Notes under the pieces: model-generated
The model's database searches: none
The model's input: only the letters and a program-made list of their open reading frames with translations
What the model was told of the DNA's origin: nothing
Shown here: positions 9,014-18,648 of the stretch, one piece after another
How the letters are laid out: each line of letters opens with the position of its first letter
Numbering within the stretch: position 1 is the stretch's first letter
Position numbers and translations under genes: made by a program
Assembly (NCBI GenBank): GCA_041390865.1
Contig: JAWKPC010000004.1
Span: 62,001-126,000, forward strand
DNA: 64,000 nucleotides
DNA from: JAUIIK01 sp041390865
GTDB lineage: Bacteria; Chloroflexota; Chloroflexia; Thermomicrobiales; CFX8
Reading direction: 5' to 3'

Positions 9014-10000
9014 GTGAGAGAGCGAAGTCAGGCGTTACCACGGGATGACATGAAGGTCGGCGTGGTACTTCCTCACTGGTCGCACGGCATGGGCGGCGAA
9101 ACCCCGAGGCCGGCCGATGTCCTGAACCTGGCGAGGACCGCCGAGGATGCCGGACTGGATTCCGTCTGGCTGGTCGACCACTTCTACAGCGAAAACTACA
9201 TCGACATGGCCTACCACGGAATCGAGATGCCCGACGATCTCAGAGGCGTGAAGTCCGGCGCATGGGAGTGCTGGTCCCTGCTTCCGGCGCTGGCGACAGC
9301 CACGCAGCGGGTTGAGATCGGCACGCTCGTCACCAACACCGGCTACCGCAATCCGGCGCTGCTCGCGAAGATGGCCGACACCGTCGACGACCTTTCCGAC
9401 GGCCGGCTCATCGTTGGACTCGGCGCCGGCGACTTTCCATCCGAACACGAAGCATACGGCTACCCCTTCGAAGGCCGGGTCGGACGATTCGAAGAAGCGC
9501 TGCAGATCATCAGGCCGATGCTGCGCGGCGAATGCGTCACGTTCGACGGTGAACACTACCGCTCGCTCGAAGCCGCGCTCCTGCCCTGGTCGGTCCGAGA
9601 AACCGGACCACCGATCCTGATCGGCCTGCTCCACGGCGGACCCCGGATGAAGCGCCTCGTCGTTGAGCACGCCGATCAGTGGAACTGCTGGCTCGCCTTC
9701 TGGAATAGCCACCCCGAGGCGTACTGCGAACCGCACGAAGCGATGCTCCGCGCCTGCGACCGGTTCGATCGCGACCCGGATACGCTCGAACGCAACGTGA
9801 CCATCGCGGCCGGAAGACCTGAAGGCGAATGGGGTGCGGCCTTTGGCGAGGGTCCGCTCCGCGTCGAGCCGGAACGGCTCGCTGCCTGCATGCGCGAGTA
9901 CAGGGACCGCTACGACGTCCGGCATATCACGGTCTGGCTCGACCAGAAAACAGAATCAGGAATCGAGTGGCTGGCTCGCGCGGCCGAGCTGGCCCGGTAA
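9014..10000 (+). CDS. Luciferase-like (LLM) flavin/F420-dependent oxidoreductase
   Basis: The 328-residue protein has the bacterial-luciferase TIM-barrel pattern: ARTAEDAGLDSVWLVDHF near residues 40-57, RVEIGTLVTNTGYRNPALLAKMADTVDDLSDGR near 97-130, and GLGAGDFPSEHEAYGYPF. Members use FMN or coenzyme F420 to oxidise or reduce small organic molecules. I chose the GTG at 9014 because GGAGGG precedes it by seven bases; MKVGVVLPH at 9050 is an alternative. Its place in the alpha/beta-barrel array suggests those proteins act on or carry the same compound. Confidence 0.88.
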   Translation: MRERSQALPRDDMKVGVVLPHWSHGMGGETPRPADVLNLARTAEDAGLDSVWLVDHFYSENYIDMAYHGIEMPDDLRGVKSGAWECWSLLPALATATQRVEIGTLVTNTGYRNPALLAKMADTVDDLSDGRLIVGLGAGDFPSEHEAYGYPFEGRVGRFEEALQIIRPMLRGECVTFDGEHYRSLEAALLPWSVRETGPPILIGLLHGGPRMKRLVVEHADQWNCWLAFWNSHPEAYCEPHEAMLRACDRFDRDPDTLERNVTIAAGRPEGEWGAAFGEGPLRVEPERLAACMREYRDRYDVRHITVWLDQKTESGIEWLARAAELAR

Positions 10001-10034
10001 CAGCTCCGGGAGGAATGGAAGGAACAGATTCAGC

Positions 10035-10702
10035 ATGAGCGTATCGTCACTCGTCACCTATCAGGTCAAACCCGGCAGGATGGACGATTTCCTCGCTGGC
10101 ATACGCGAGCCCGGGAGGTCATCGAGGGCTGGCGGTCAACCTGCAGTCAGTCCACGCATTTCCGCGCCGCCGTCGCCGGGCGAACACCGGCCAGGTTCAT
10201 CGAGTTCATCTATGGCGACATGTCCGACTGAGAAACATACGTTCGGGAGATGGAACGATCCTGATTTCAACGCCATGCTCTCCCGTGCATTGAGACCCAA
10301 CTCGCCTGCCGAGCTGATCGGCCAGGGAGCTTCCAGGCCGAGATCGGACCGTCCGCCGGATCAGGCACCGCTCAGTCATCCATGCCGCCGTCGGCACAGC
10401 GAAACCCGGCAGAATGAATGACTACCTCAGCCTCATCGATGACATCAACGGAAAGGTTCTCGAACACGGCGCCGAGCGGGTTCGTCACCTGATGATGACG
10501 GCTGCGGGGGCCGTTGACTGGATACATCGTCGCCCTGACCGAGTACCGGGACATGGCGGCGCTGGGTAATCTGGGCAAGCGAAACCAACGACCCAACCTA
10601 TGGCCCCGCTCATCCGAGTCGATCATCGGCCCCGACGGACCGATTGTGCCGCAAAGCCAGGCAATCCTGACCAGGCTGCCGCTCAAGAGGGCTACCTGTT
10701 GA
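10035..10702 (+). pseudogene. Frameshifted two-domain alpha/beta-barrel protein, paralog 5
   Basis: The frame starts MSVSSLVTYQVKPGRMDDFL, a clear match to the start of the paralogs, then loses frame near 10105. REVIEGWRSTCSQS and ARFIEFIYGDMSD appear in a second frame. WNDPDFNAMLSRAL-PNSPAELIG returns, then GRMNDYLSLIDDINGKVLEHGAERV, and LTGYIVALTEYRDMAALG in yet another frame up to the stop at 10702. The total length fits a 220-residue relative. Either this copy has decayed or the sequence here contains several indel errors. Confidence 0.7.
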
Positions 10703-10800
10703 TTCACGTCAGGCTGCTGGCGTTTGCCTCGCCCTACCCTCCTGTGCGGTAGCGCCGGCGGCCCTCTCCCCGGAACAGGCTGGTGAAAGGACCCGTGCAA

Positions 10801-11554
10801 GTGACCAGTAATCAGGCCGATGCTGTGAGCGGCTCCGGCATGTCGAATGTCGATGGCTCGGAAGACCCGCAGGCGCGTGTCAACTATCTGGATGCAGTCA
10901 CCGAGCAGCTGCTGGAAGAAGGTCGACAGCTATTCTGCTCGGTCTCCAGAGCGACCGGGTACTCGATGTTGGCTGCGGCATGGCGACGACGTCGTGCGGA
11001 TGGCCAGATCGTCGGTCGCCTGGTCAGGCCGTCGGGATCGATGTCAGCGAGACGATGATCGAGCGCGCCCGCGAGCGATCTGAAGGCCGCAACCTGCGAG
11101 CCGAGTTCATCCAGGCCAGCGCTTATGACCTCCTTTTCCCTGAACGACAGCTTCGACGCCTGCCGCTGCGAGCGCGTGCTCCAGCATCTCGACGATCCGC
11201 TGCGGTCGATAGCGGATGGTCCGCGTGACGAGACCGGGCGGGCGCATCCTCCTTATGGACCCCGACTTCGGCGGCGAGCTGTTCGACACATCACACCCGG
11301 AGATCCTCGAGCGCATCCGGGATTTCGAGCAGCGCCAGCGCCGCACCGAGCCGGGAAGCGGCTGGCGAGGGCGGCAGCTCTGGGGGCTGGCACGGGCTGG
11401 GTTAACAGACATCCAGGTCGACGGCGGGCTCCTGATCATCACCTCCTACGCGGCGGCCAATGCGCTCGCCGGGATCGAGATCGGGGTCGGACGCCGCCGT
11501 CCGCTCCGGCTCCGTCAGCCGTCCAGGAAGCCGACGCCTACCTTGGCGATCTGA
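10801..11554 (+). pseudogene. Frameshifted class I SAM-dependent methyltransferase
   Basis: Pieces of one methyltransferase are spread over three frames: SNVDGSEDPQARVNYLDAVTEQ, then VLDVGCGMGDDVV-like sequence, VGIDVSETMIERARERSEGRNLRAEFIQASAYDL, SFDACRCERVLQHLDDPL, and finally MVRVTRPGGRILLMDPDFGG. The order matches the genes at 11642 and 12536 exactly. A GAAAGGA site precedes the GTG at 10801. At least four frame changes are needed, several next to short G or C runs, so sequencing error is possible as well as decay. Confidence 0.7.
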
Positions 11555-11641
11555 AGCAACGAGATGCAAGCAACCGTTTTCTGCAGCAACGCCGGCTTGC
11601 CATCGTCGGGACCGTACCGCACCAGAATGGAAAGCGGGAAG

Positions 11642-12505
11642 ATGACGCAATCGATGCCGGCGACAGACGAGCTGGCCTACAGCGCGATCGACCGCACTGA
11701 AGCCGCCGAACGCGAGCGGCTGATCCGGCTGCTGGACACCCAGAACGAGTGGGAGGATATCCAATCCGGCAAGCGGATCGTCCTCGATCAGCTGGACATT
11801 CAACCCGGCTGGACGGTCCTCGACGCTGGCTCCGGAACCGGCTACGACCTGCTGCAACTGGGGGAACTGGTCGGTCCGGCTGGCCGGGCAGTCGGTATCG
11901 ACGCCAGCAAGCAACTGCTTGACATCGCCCGCCAGCGGCTGGATGGGACCGGCCTACCGGTGGAACTCCTGCACGCCGACATCCGCGACCTGCCGTTCGA
12001 AGATGACACGTTCGACGCCGTTCGCTCCGAACGGGTCATCCAGCATGTCGACGACATCCCGGCGGCGATCGACGAGCTGATCCGGGTCACGAAGCCCGGC
12101 GGCCGGATCGTCATCTTCGACACCGACGTCAGCACGTTCTCCGTCAGCATCGGTCTTCCCGACGAGTTGGAAGCGCGGTTGCACGAGTTCTGGCGAGGCG
12201 GACCGGACGTCCGGAACATTCGCCATGTGCCGTTCTTGATGGAGCAGCGCGGACTCGCGTCAACTTCGGTCACCCCCCAGCTCGGCTTCCACGACGGTGC
12301 CAGCTGGTCTTCGTTCCTCGAGCTCCAGGGCGATCAGCATCCTGCCCTTCTTGCAGCGCGGGAGCAAGGGATTATCGACTCCAGGGAGTACGAGCAATAC
12401 GTGGCCGCACAGGATAGAGCGATCGCTAACGGCACATTCCTCACCTGGGCCGTCATGCTCGTCGTTGCCGGCAGCAAGCCCAGCGAACCACCATCTTCGA
12501 ATTGA
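11642..12505 (+). CDS. Class I SAM-dependent methyltransferase
   Basis: This is the intact member of a methyltransferase trio, 287 residues from the ATG at 11642, which follows AGCGGGAAG. Motif I is VLDAGSGTGYDLL, the acidic ribose contact is in AVGIDASKQLL, motif II/III runs LPFEDDTFDAVRSERVIQHVDD, and the post-motif is RVTKPGGRIVIFDTD. It resembles the UbiE/COQ5-like small-molecule methyltransferases. It is cytoplasmic and probably methylates a pathway intermediate. The substrate is unknown. Confidence 0.88.
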   Translation: MTQSMPATDELAYSAIDRTEAAERERLIRLLDTQNEWEDIQSGKRIVLDQLDIQPGWTVLDAGSGTGYDLLQLGELVGPAGRAVGIDASKQLLDIARQRLDGTGLPVELLHADIRDLPFEDDTFDAVRSERVIQHVDDIPAAIDELIRVTKPGGRIVIFDTDVSTFSVSIGLPDELEARLHEFWRGGPDVRNIRHVPFLMEQRGLASTSVTPQLGFHDGASWSSFLELQGDQHPALLAAREQGIIDSREYEQYVAAQDRAIANGTFLTWAVMLVVAGSKPSEPPSSN

Positions 12506-12535
12506 CCCGAGACCGTGATTGGAACCGAAACTACC

Positions 12536-13397
12536 ATGCACGTTCAAGACGCACACAAGACCAAGATCGACGGAAATGAAATGGCGAACGTCGACGGATC
12601 AGACGACCCGAGGGCGAGAGTCGACTACCTCGACCAGGTGACAAAGCTGGCTGGCGACTACAAGCGCGTCACCTATCAGATGATCGATCTGAAGCCTGGT
12701 GACGCTGTGCTCGATGTCGGTTGCGGAGCCGGTGACGATGTTCGGGCGATGGCTGAGTTCATCGGTCCCGCGGGCAGGGCCGTCGGCATCGATCTGAGCC
12801 AGACGATGATCGACGAAGCCCGGAAGCGTTCTGGAGGGCAGCGATCTGCCGGTTGAGTTCATTCAGTGCAGCGCCTATGAGTTGCCCTTCGATGACGACA
12901 CCTTTGACGCCGCCCGAGTTGACCGGGTACTCCAGCACGTTGACGATCCTGTTCAGGTGCTGAGCGAGATGGTCAGGGTCGTGAAGCCGGCCGGCCGAAT
13001 CGCCGCTTCCGACCCCGACTTCAGCACTCGCCGGGTAACGACCTCATACCCGAATCTGGAATGGCGCATCGAAACCTGGTGGCAGGAGTGGAGGGACAGA
13101 ATGCCAGGCAGCGGCTCACGCGGCCGCTACCTCTACGAGCACTTTCTCGACGCGGGAATTGTCGACGTGGAGATCCAATCGGCCGCTCCTGTCGGAAACG
13201 ACCTCACGAATGCCGACGGGATGATGGGCGTTATCGTGAACGCGCGCCGTGCTGCCGAGGCCGGGGCAATAACCCCGGAGGAACTGGAGATGTGGGAGCG
13301 CGACCTCCAGGACCGTGCCGAACGTGGCCGGTTCCTGATGACCTTCGTCGGCTTTCTCGTACACGGTCGCGTGCAGCATTCAGTACAACCGGAGTAA
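12536..13397 (+). pseudogene. Class I SAM-dependent methyltransferase split by one frameshift
   Basis: The first part (MANVDGSDDPRARVDYLDQ, then VLDVGCGAGDDVRAMAEF and AVGIDLSQTMIDEARKRSGG) runs in one frame to about 12836. It resumes one frame over as LPVEFIQCSAYELPFDDDTFDAARVDRVLQHVDD and ends at 13397. Removing one G from GGG in TCTGGAGGGCAGC restores a complete protein of about 286 residues. The rest of the gene shows no damage, so a homopolymer sequencing error is the simplest explanation and the gene may be functional. Confidence 0.8.
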
Positions 13398-13402
13398 TCA
13401 AC

Positions 13403-14317
13403 ATGGGCGCAAGAAACGACAGTGAATCCTGGAGAATCGTCCTGTTCACCGCTGGACCCAATTTCATCCCTCTCATCGAGGAATGGCTAGGCTCGCGAGG
13501 GCACAGGCTCGTCGGCCTGGTTGGGGCACCCGGGCCGCGAAGTCGCCGAACTGACGACTATCTCGGGGTCGCGCAACACGCCCGTCCCGGTCTGGACGTG
13601 GTCATCTCGAACTATCCGAACCGATGGGCGAACATGATACGTCCAATACGACCGGACCTCATCGTCTGTGCCGGCTTCAACTGGAAGATCCCGGAAGATG
13701 TTCTAGCCATCCCTCGGTTGGGTACGATCAACGGCCATGACTCGCTGCTGCCGAAGTACCGGGGACGCAATGCCAGTGGATGGGCGCTGCGCAACGATGA
13801 TCCCGAGTACGGTACAACAGTCCACTACATGTCATCCGAATTCGATACGGGACCGATTCTCTCGCAACGCCGCGTCCCGATCACCGATGATGACTACAAC
13901 TCAGCGACATTGATACCGAGGTTCGTCCAAGCTGCTCGCTCGGCGTTCATAGAAGCGCTCGACAGAGTTGCGGACGGCGATCCGGGAACCCCGCAAGATG
14001 AATCGAAGGCAATCCACTCCGGCGGTGCGTTCGAGCCCGAATGGCGAGAGATTGACTGGTCGGACACAGCGCGACAGAACTTCGTCAAGGTCCGGAGTTG
14101 GTACGGTGCCCGTGACGTGCCACTCGGAGCATTTGGCGAAATCGAAGGCCGACGGAGCCTGATCACTGCTACAAAGCTCACCTATCAGCAATCCAATCAC
14201 GCAGCGCCGGGCACCGTTTTGAATCGGCGCGATGATGGCACCTTGCTCGTGCAATGCGGCGACGGCCCGTTGGAGATTCTGGAGTACGAAGCGATTGACG
14301 AGAGGACAGACGGATGA
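13403..14317 (+). CDS. Formyltransferase family protein (methionyl-tRNA formyltransferase-like)
   Basis: The 304-residue protein starts at the ATG at 13403, five bases after the preceding stop. It carries the 10-formyltetrahydrofolate transferase signature INGHDSLLPKYRG and later VHYMSSEFDTGPIL, retaining the Asn, His and Asp of the catalytic triad. A C-terminal Fmt-like barrel (APGTVLNRRDDGTLLVQCGDG) is present. The divergent N-terminus and genomic setting suggest it formylates a small molecule or amino sugar rather than initiator tRNA. Its end overlaps the cupin start. Confidence 0.85.
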   Translation: MGARNDSESWRIVLFTAGPNFIPLIEEWLGSRGHRLVGLVGAPGPRSRRTDDYLGVAQHARPGLDVVISNYPNRWANMIRPIRPDLIVCAGFNWKIPEDVLAIPRLGTINGHDSLLPKYRGRNASGWALRNDDPEYGTTVHYMSSEFDTGPILSQRRVPITDDDYNSATLIPRFVQAARSAFIEALDRVADGDPGTPQDESKAIHSGGAFEPEWREIDWSDTARQNFVKVRSWYGARDVPLGAFGEIEGRRSLITATKLTYQQSNHAAPGTVLNRRDDGTLLVQCGDGPLEILEYEAIDERTDG

Positions 14318-14745
14318 CGATCGAGACCGGACAACGAGACAGGACACGCGAACCCACGGTGGCAACGACCAGACTCCCACGCTACACCCCCTGGCAAGGC
14401 ATCTCGGTCACGCCGATCTCCGGCGATGAGCACGGCCTGGACGGCTTCTCGCTGATTCTGGCCGAAACAAAGCCCGGCGGCGGAGTGCCGGCTCACAGCC
14501 ACCCCTACCAGGAGGTCTTCATCGTCAGGGAAGGGCTCGGGCGCTGGATCGTCGGCGAAAAGTCCTACATAGCCGGGCCGGGCGACATCGTCATCGCGCC
14601 GGCTAACCTGCAGCATATGTTCGTCAACGACGGAACGGAAGTGATGCGGCACACTTCGATCCAGCTCACGGGTACGCTCGGCGATGCGCTTCATCGACAT
14701 CCGATGGCGAATGCCCTGAACATGACCGCCGAGATCGACGGCTGA
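14314..14745 (+). CDS. Cupin domain protein
   Basis: The 143-residue protein is translationally coupled to the formyltransferase by an ATGA overlap. Cupin motif 1 is visible as HSHPYQEVFIVREG, with the metal-binding His-x-His and Glu, and motif 2 as PGDIVIAPANLQHMFVN with the last His. Small cupins are metal-dependent dioxygenases, isomerases or binding proteins. It is probably cytoplasmic and part of the same pathway as its neighbours; the reaction cannot be named. Confidence 0.85.
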   Translation: MTIETGQRDRTREPTVATTRLPRYTPWQGISVTPISGDEHGLDGFSLILAETKPGGGVPAHSHPYQEVFIVREGLGRWIVGEKSYIAGPGDIVIAPANLQHMFVNDGTEVMRHTSIQLTGTLGDALHRHPMANALNMTAEIDG

Positions 14746-14857
14746 TGAACCTTCCGGCGATGCGTCGCATCGTCAGAAGATCAGCGATAGCCAGCGAATC
14801 GACCAAAGACGTACTACGCTGGAACGATACCGGTACGTCACACCAGGGCACGCATTC

Positions 14858-16069
14858 ATGAAATCGACGGCAGCGGACAACGGACGACGGAGCATCGAGA
14901 TCAACGTCATGGCCGCCCTCTGTACGGCGGCGGTGGTTGGCATCCTGAACAGCGCCCAGCTCGGCCCGTTTATCCCAGACATCGCCGATGATCTGCATCG
15001 CTCGGTCCCCGTGATCGGTCAGGCGGCAGCGGTGTTCCTGGTCGTCGCAGCCGTTAGCGGGCTGGTCGTCGGACCGCTCGCCGACCACTACGGCCACCGG
15101 CGAACACTGCTGCTCGGCCTCGTGCTGTCAGCCATCAGCGCCGCGGGCGGCGGGCTTGCCCCGAACTACGGCGCTCTCCTTGCCACGCGCGTAGTCGGCG
15201 GTCTCGGGATGGCGGCGACCATCGGCGTCGTCTTCGCGATGGTCAGCACCCGCTACGCCGGGGAGAACCGTCTCAAGGCGCTGAGCATCATCAGCGGATC
15301 GATCGCGCTGACCGGCATCATAGGTATCCCGGTCCTGACCGGGATCAGCGCGCTGCTGACCTGGCGAGCCGCCTGGGAATTCGTCGCGGTGCTGGGAGCC
15401 GCCGCCATCGCGCTGCTGCTGGCATTTTGCCCGGCCGATCCCGATCATCCGGCCGAACGGATCACCCCGCGAGAAATCATTTCCTCTTACATCCCCTTGC
15501 TGCGTTCACGGGAGATGCTAGCGCTCTTCGGAGGCTCAGCTGCCCAGGGATTGCTCTTCATGGCGGCGCTCACCTACCAGGGCGCCTACTTCATCGATGA
15601 GATGGGATTGAGCGTCCAGCGATTCGGCCTGATCGCGGCGGTTGGAGGGACAGCCTTCGCGGCCGGGAGCTTCGTAGCCGGCAAGCTCGGACGATTCGAT
15701 CTTCGCGTGCTCTTCAGCCTGTCAATGGCCCTGTCTGGCGCCATCCTGGCTCCGGCGTTCAGCGATCAGACCGGAGCGGTCACTGCCACAATGTTTATCG
15801 CCGCAGGCTTTCTTCTAGCCGGTGTCAGCGTCGTGACGATCCTCGGTCTCCTGGCGACAAGTACTCCGTCGGGACAAGCGACGACCCTGGTGATCAATGA
15901 GTCGGTCTTTAGCATCGGCGCGGCCGGAGGAGCGGCCGTTGGCGGCCTGGCGATTGGCCTCGGCGGCTACGAGTCTCTCTCGTTCATTCTGCCCGTCTTC
16001 GGAATCACCGGCGGTCTGCTTGTGTGGCGGCCGCGCAGGTTCGGTGCCGCGATCGCGCGTCCCGAGTGA
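14858..16069 (+). CDS. MFS transporter, paralog of 4568-5797
   Basis: This 403-residue carrier has about twelve membrane segments. It shares LN-x4-LGPF-x-PDI-x-DD and GPLADHYGHRRT with the carrier at 4568, and near its end TSTPSGQATTLVINESVFSIGAAGGAAVGG parallels the same part of that protein. It is likely an inner-membrane efflux or uptake system. The two paralogs bracket the alpha/beta-barrel, methyltransferase and formyltransferase genes, as expected for dedicated transport of related molecules. Confidence 0.92.
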   Translation: MKSTAADNGRRSIEINVMAALCTAAVVGILNSAQLGPFIPDIADDLHRSVPVIGQAAAVFLVVAAVSGLVVGPLADHYGHRRTLLLGLVLSAISAAGGGLAPNYGALLATRVVGGLGMAATIGVVFAMVSTRYAGENRLKALSIISGSIALTGIIGIPVLTGISALLTWRAAWEFVAVLGAAAIALLLAFCPADPDHPAERITPREIISSYIPLLRSREMLALFGGSAAQGLLFMAALTYQGAYFIDEMGLSVQRFGLIAAVGGTAFAAGSFVAGKLGRFDLRVLFSLSMALSGAILAPAFSDQTGAVTATMFIAAGFLLAGVSVVTILGLLATSTPSGQATTLVINESVFSIGAAGGAAVGGLAIGLGGYESLSFILPVFGITGGLLVWRPRRFGAAIARPE

Positions 16070-16104
16070 ACCCCCGGACGCTCTACATGTGAGGAGTTGA
16101 ATCC

Positions 16105-16515
16105 ATGACAAGCGAACAGAACCGGGCGCTGCATGAGCGCTACATCGATGAGATGAATCGGGAGAACTTCGATTTCCTTGACGAGTATCTCGCGCCGAAC
16201 TATGTCATGCACGGAGCCGGGGTCGAGATCGAAGGGCCTGAGGCATTCAAACACTATGTCAAGACGATGACCGGCGCATTCTCCAACCTCGAACGCCGCG
16301 CCGAGGATACGTTCGCAACCGGCGACCGTATCGTCACCCGCTGGTCCGGCTCGGCGAAACATACCGGCGAATTCGCCGGTATCCCGCCCACAAACCGCGA
16401 GGTTAAGATCACCGGCATCATCATCAGCCGGGTTGAAGGGGGCAGGGTTGTCGAGGAGTGGGAGGAGATCGACCGGCTGGGACTGCTCCAACAGATCGGC
16501 GCTGTGCCCGGCTAG
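16105..16515 (+). CDS. SnoaL-like / ester cyclase family protein
   Basis: The 136-residue protein fits the NTF2-like SnoaL family: a helical N-terminus (NRALHERYIDEMNRENFDFLDEYLAPNY), then GPEAFKHYVKTM, RWSGSAKHTGEFAGIPPTNREV, and a final EEWEEIDRLGLLQQIG. Members include polyketide cyclases and many uncharacterised small-molecule enzymes. A GAGGAG site precedes the ATG. Its stop overlaps by a few bases the stop of the convergent ABC gene, so the two transcripts meet here. Confidence 0.85.
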   Translation: MTSEQNRALHERYIDEMNRENFDFLDEYLAPNYVMHGAGVEIEGPEAFKHYVKTMTGAFSNLERRAEDTFATGDRIVTRWSGSAKHTGEFAGIPPTNREVKITGIIISRVEGGRVVEEWEEIDRLGLLQQIGAVPG

Positions 16516-17759
16516 CGCCGAACGATGTCCGCGCCTTCCGGTGATTCGACCGGAGCCGGTTCCGTCGGGTCGTTCCACTCCCAGCTGTGGTCGAGCGCCA
16601 GCAGGCCAGTCTGGGCGTGGTCGGTCGGCAGGATGTCGACGAGGCTTTCGGTGCGGTCGATCAGCTGGCCAGACGGATCGTGGAGACTACCGACGAGCCG
16701 CAGCTGGCCTGCCCGGACCGGCAGCCGATCGATCTTCAGGCGAGCCATCCGCGTGTCAGGGGCATCATCCTCATCACGGCGGATCGCGTGCTCCGGCAAC
16801 GGCAGCTCGGCGGGCAACGCAACCGAGGTCGACCAGAGCGTCGTCCCACCGATGCGGTCGAGGTCGATCTGGAGCATCAGTCCTGACGTATTTCGACCGG
16901 CCGGGACCCGGATCAATACCTCGATGTGTTGCTCCTGGCCGCCGGCAATCTGCTGGGTCATGATGCGGTACTCATCCAGCGCGCGGATACGCAGCAAGCG
17001 GAATGGTTGCTCGCCGGTCTGAAGCATTTGCTGATAGTGATCAACGACATCGTCAGCGGCTCCAATGTCCGTCAGCTGGCCGTCGACCAGCAAGGCCGCC
17101 CGGTCACAGAAATCACGGACGACGTCGGCATCGTGCGACACGAACAGGATCGTCGTTCCACGGGCCTTGAGGTTATCGAGCGCCCGGAAACACTTCTGCT
17201 GGAAGGCGGAGTCGCCGACTGCCAGAACCTCGTCGATGACCAGGATCGACGGGTCCATGTTGACGGCGATGCCGAAGCCCAACCGCGCGAACATCCCGGA
17301 CGAGAAATGCTTCACTGGCATATCGACGAAGCGCTGGAGCTCAGCGAACTCGACGATCTCCTCATACTTGCGCTGCATGTCCTTGCGGGAGAATCCGTAG
17401 AGGCTGCCGTTGAGGAAGATGTTGTCGCGGCCGGAAAGCTCCGGGTGGAAACCGGCGCCGAGCTCGAGCATCGCGTAGGTCCGGCCGTTCACTTTGACCG
17501 AGCCTTCGGTCGGCTGGAGAATGCGCGTCACCAGCTTGAGCAGCGTCGACTTCCCAGCGCCATTCCGGCCAACCAGGCCGAACGTTTCCCCCTGCCGGAT
17601 GCCGAATGTGACATTCCGCAAGGCCCAGAACTCCTCGGCTTCACCGCGGGTCTTGAAGAGCCCGATGAACCAGTCCTGAAACGACGAGCGGCGTTCGTGA
17701 TGGAGCGTGAAGCGCCGGGAGACGTCCTGAAATTCGATCGCGTAGTTGTTCCTGGCCAT
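16512..17759 (-). CDS. ABC transporter ATP-binding protein (Wzt-like polysaccharide exporter)
   Basis: The 415-residue protein has Walker A GRNGAGKST near residue 65, the Wzt-type signature HFSSGMFARLGFG, Walker B SILVIDEVLAVGD and the switch His in FVSHDADVV. About 165 residues follow the ATPase domain, like the substrate-recognition domain of Wzt proteins, though I cannot assign its ligand. It would energise export of a lipid-linked glycan or teichoic-acid-like polymer together with the permease just upstream. The permease TAA and this ATG share one base. Confidence 0.92.
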   Translation of the reverse strand: MARNNYAIEFQDVSRRFTLHHERRSSFQDWFIGLFKTRGEAEEFWALRNVTFGIRQGETFGLVGRNGAGKSTLLKLVTRILQPTEGSVKVNGRTYAMLELGAGFHPELSGRDNIFLNGSLYGFSRKDMQRKYEEIVEFAELQRFVDMPVKHFSSGMFARLGFGIAVNMDPSILVIDEVLAVGDSAFQQKCFRALDNLKARGTTILFVSHDADVVRDFCDRAALLVDGQLTDIGAADDVVDHYQQMLQTGEQPFRLLRIRALDEYRIMTQQIAGGQEQHIEVLIRVPAGRNTSGLMLQIDLDRIGGTTLWSTSVALPAELPLPEHAIRRDEDDAPDTRMARLKIDRLPVRAGQLRLVGSLHDPSGQLIDRTESLVDILPTDHAQTGLLALDHSWEWNDPTEPAPVESPEGADIVRR

Positions 17760-18538
17760 TAGAGGTGCTCTCCGAGGTGCGGGCTGACCCGGTTGAACAG
17801 CAGCACGCCCAGTCCAACCAGCAGGAGACTCTGGATTAGCGTCCGGGCCATGAAGAGCGGGTCGGGAACGCCGCCGTAGTAGAGGATCGTGTGCAGTTCG
17901 GCAATGACTGACGCCATCGGGTTTAGCCAGTACATCATCTGCTCGTAATCCGGCGCCACATCCTCAACCCGGTAGAAGATCGGCGTCAGGAAGAACCATG
18001 CCGTCAGACCGACTTCGACGAGCACGATCGTGTCGCGAAAATAGACGTACATCGCGGCCAGCAAGAGCGTCAGTCCGACCAGGAAGATCGCCTGAACCGT
18101 CCAGATGATCGGGATGTAAAGGAGCCAGGGAGTGAAGCGCATCCGCTCGATCCCCATAAAGAGGAATATGACCGGAAACGCGAGCAGGTAGTGGGCCATG
18201 TTCGCGAAGACGATCGACGCGGGCAGAATACTGCGCGGAAAATAGACCTTGTTGATCAGCGAGGAGTTCTCGATCAATGACTTGGTGCCGGCCGAGACAC
18301 TTGCAGCGGTCCAGTTCCAGGCCAGGAGACCGGTCATCACGAAGACCGGGAAATGCTCGATCGTCTGTCCCAGGAGCTGGGTGAACACGACGGTGAAGAC
18401 CAGCGTCATCAAGAGAGGATTGAGCAGCGACCAGACGAAACCGAGGACCGAGTTCTTGTAACGAACCTTGAGGTCCTTGGTGACGAGGTTATAGATCAGG
18501 CTGCGATATTGAACGACCTCGACGGCCTGGGCAACCAT
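17759..18538 (-). CDS. ABC-2 type permease (Wzm-like polysaccharide exporter)
   Basis: This 259-residue protein has six predicted membrane segments. It has the typical start of the family (LVTKDLKVRYKNSVLGFVWSLLNPL) and ENSSLINKVYFPRSILP after the second segment. It forms the membrane channel for the Wzt-like ATPase, with which it overlaps by one base. No glycosyltransferases are next to it in this window, so the exported glycan is made elsewhere. Confidence 0.93.
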   Translation of the reverse strand: MVAQAVEVVQYRSLIYNLVTKDLKVRYKNSVLGFVWSLLNPLLMTLVFTVVFTQLLGQTIEHFPVFVMTGLLAWNWTAASVSAGTKSLIENSSLINKVYFPRSILPASIVFANMAHYLLAFPVIFLFMGIERMRFTPWLLYIPIIWTVQAIFLVGLTLLLAAMYVYFRDTIVLVEVGLTAWFFLTPIFYRVEDVAPDYEQMMYWLNPMASVIAELHTILYYGGVPDPLFMARTLIQSLLLVGLGVLLFNRVSPHLGEHL

Positions 18539-18648
18539 GATCTCGTACTCCCCGCCAGCTTCTCTGCAACACTCGGCGCCCGCCGGCCGGAGTGCCAGCG
18601 GACACTAGAGTATGGACTAGCGGAGCAAACGAAACCAACCGGGGCCGA

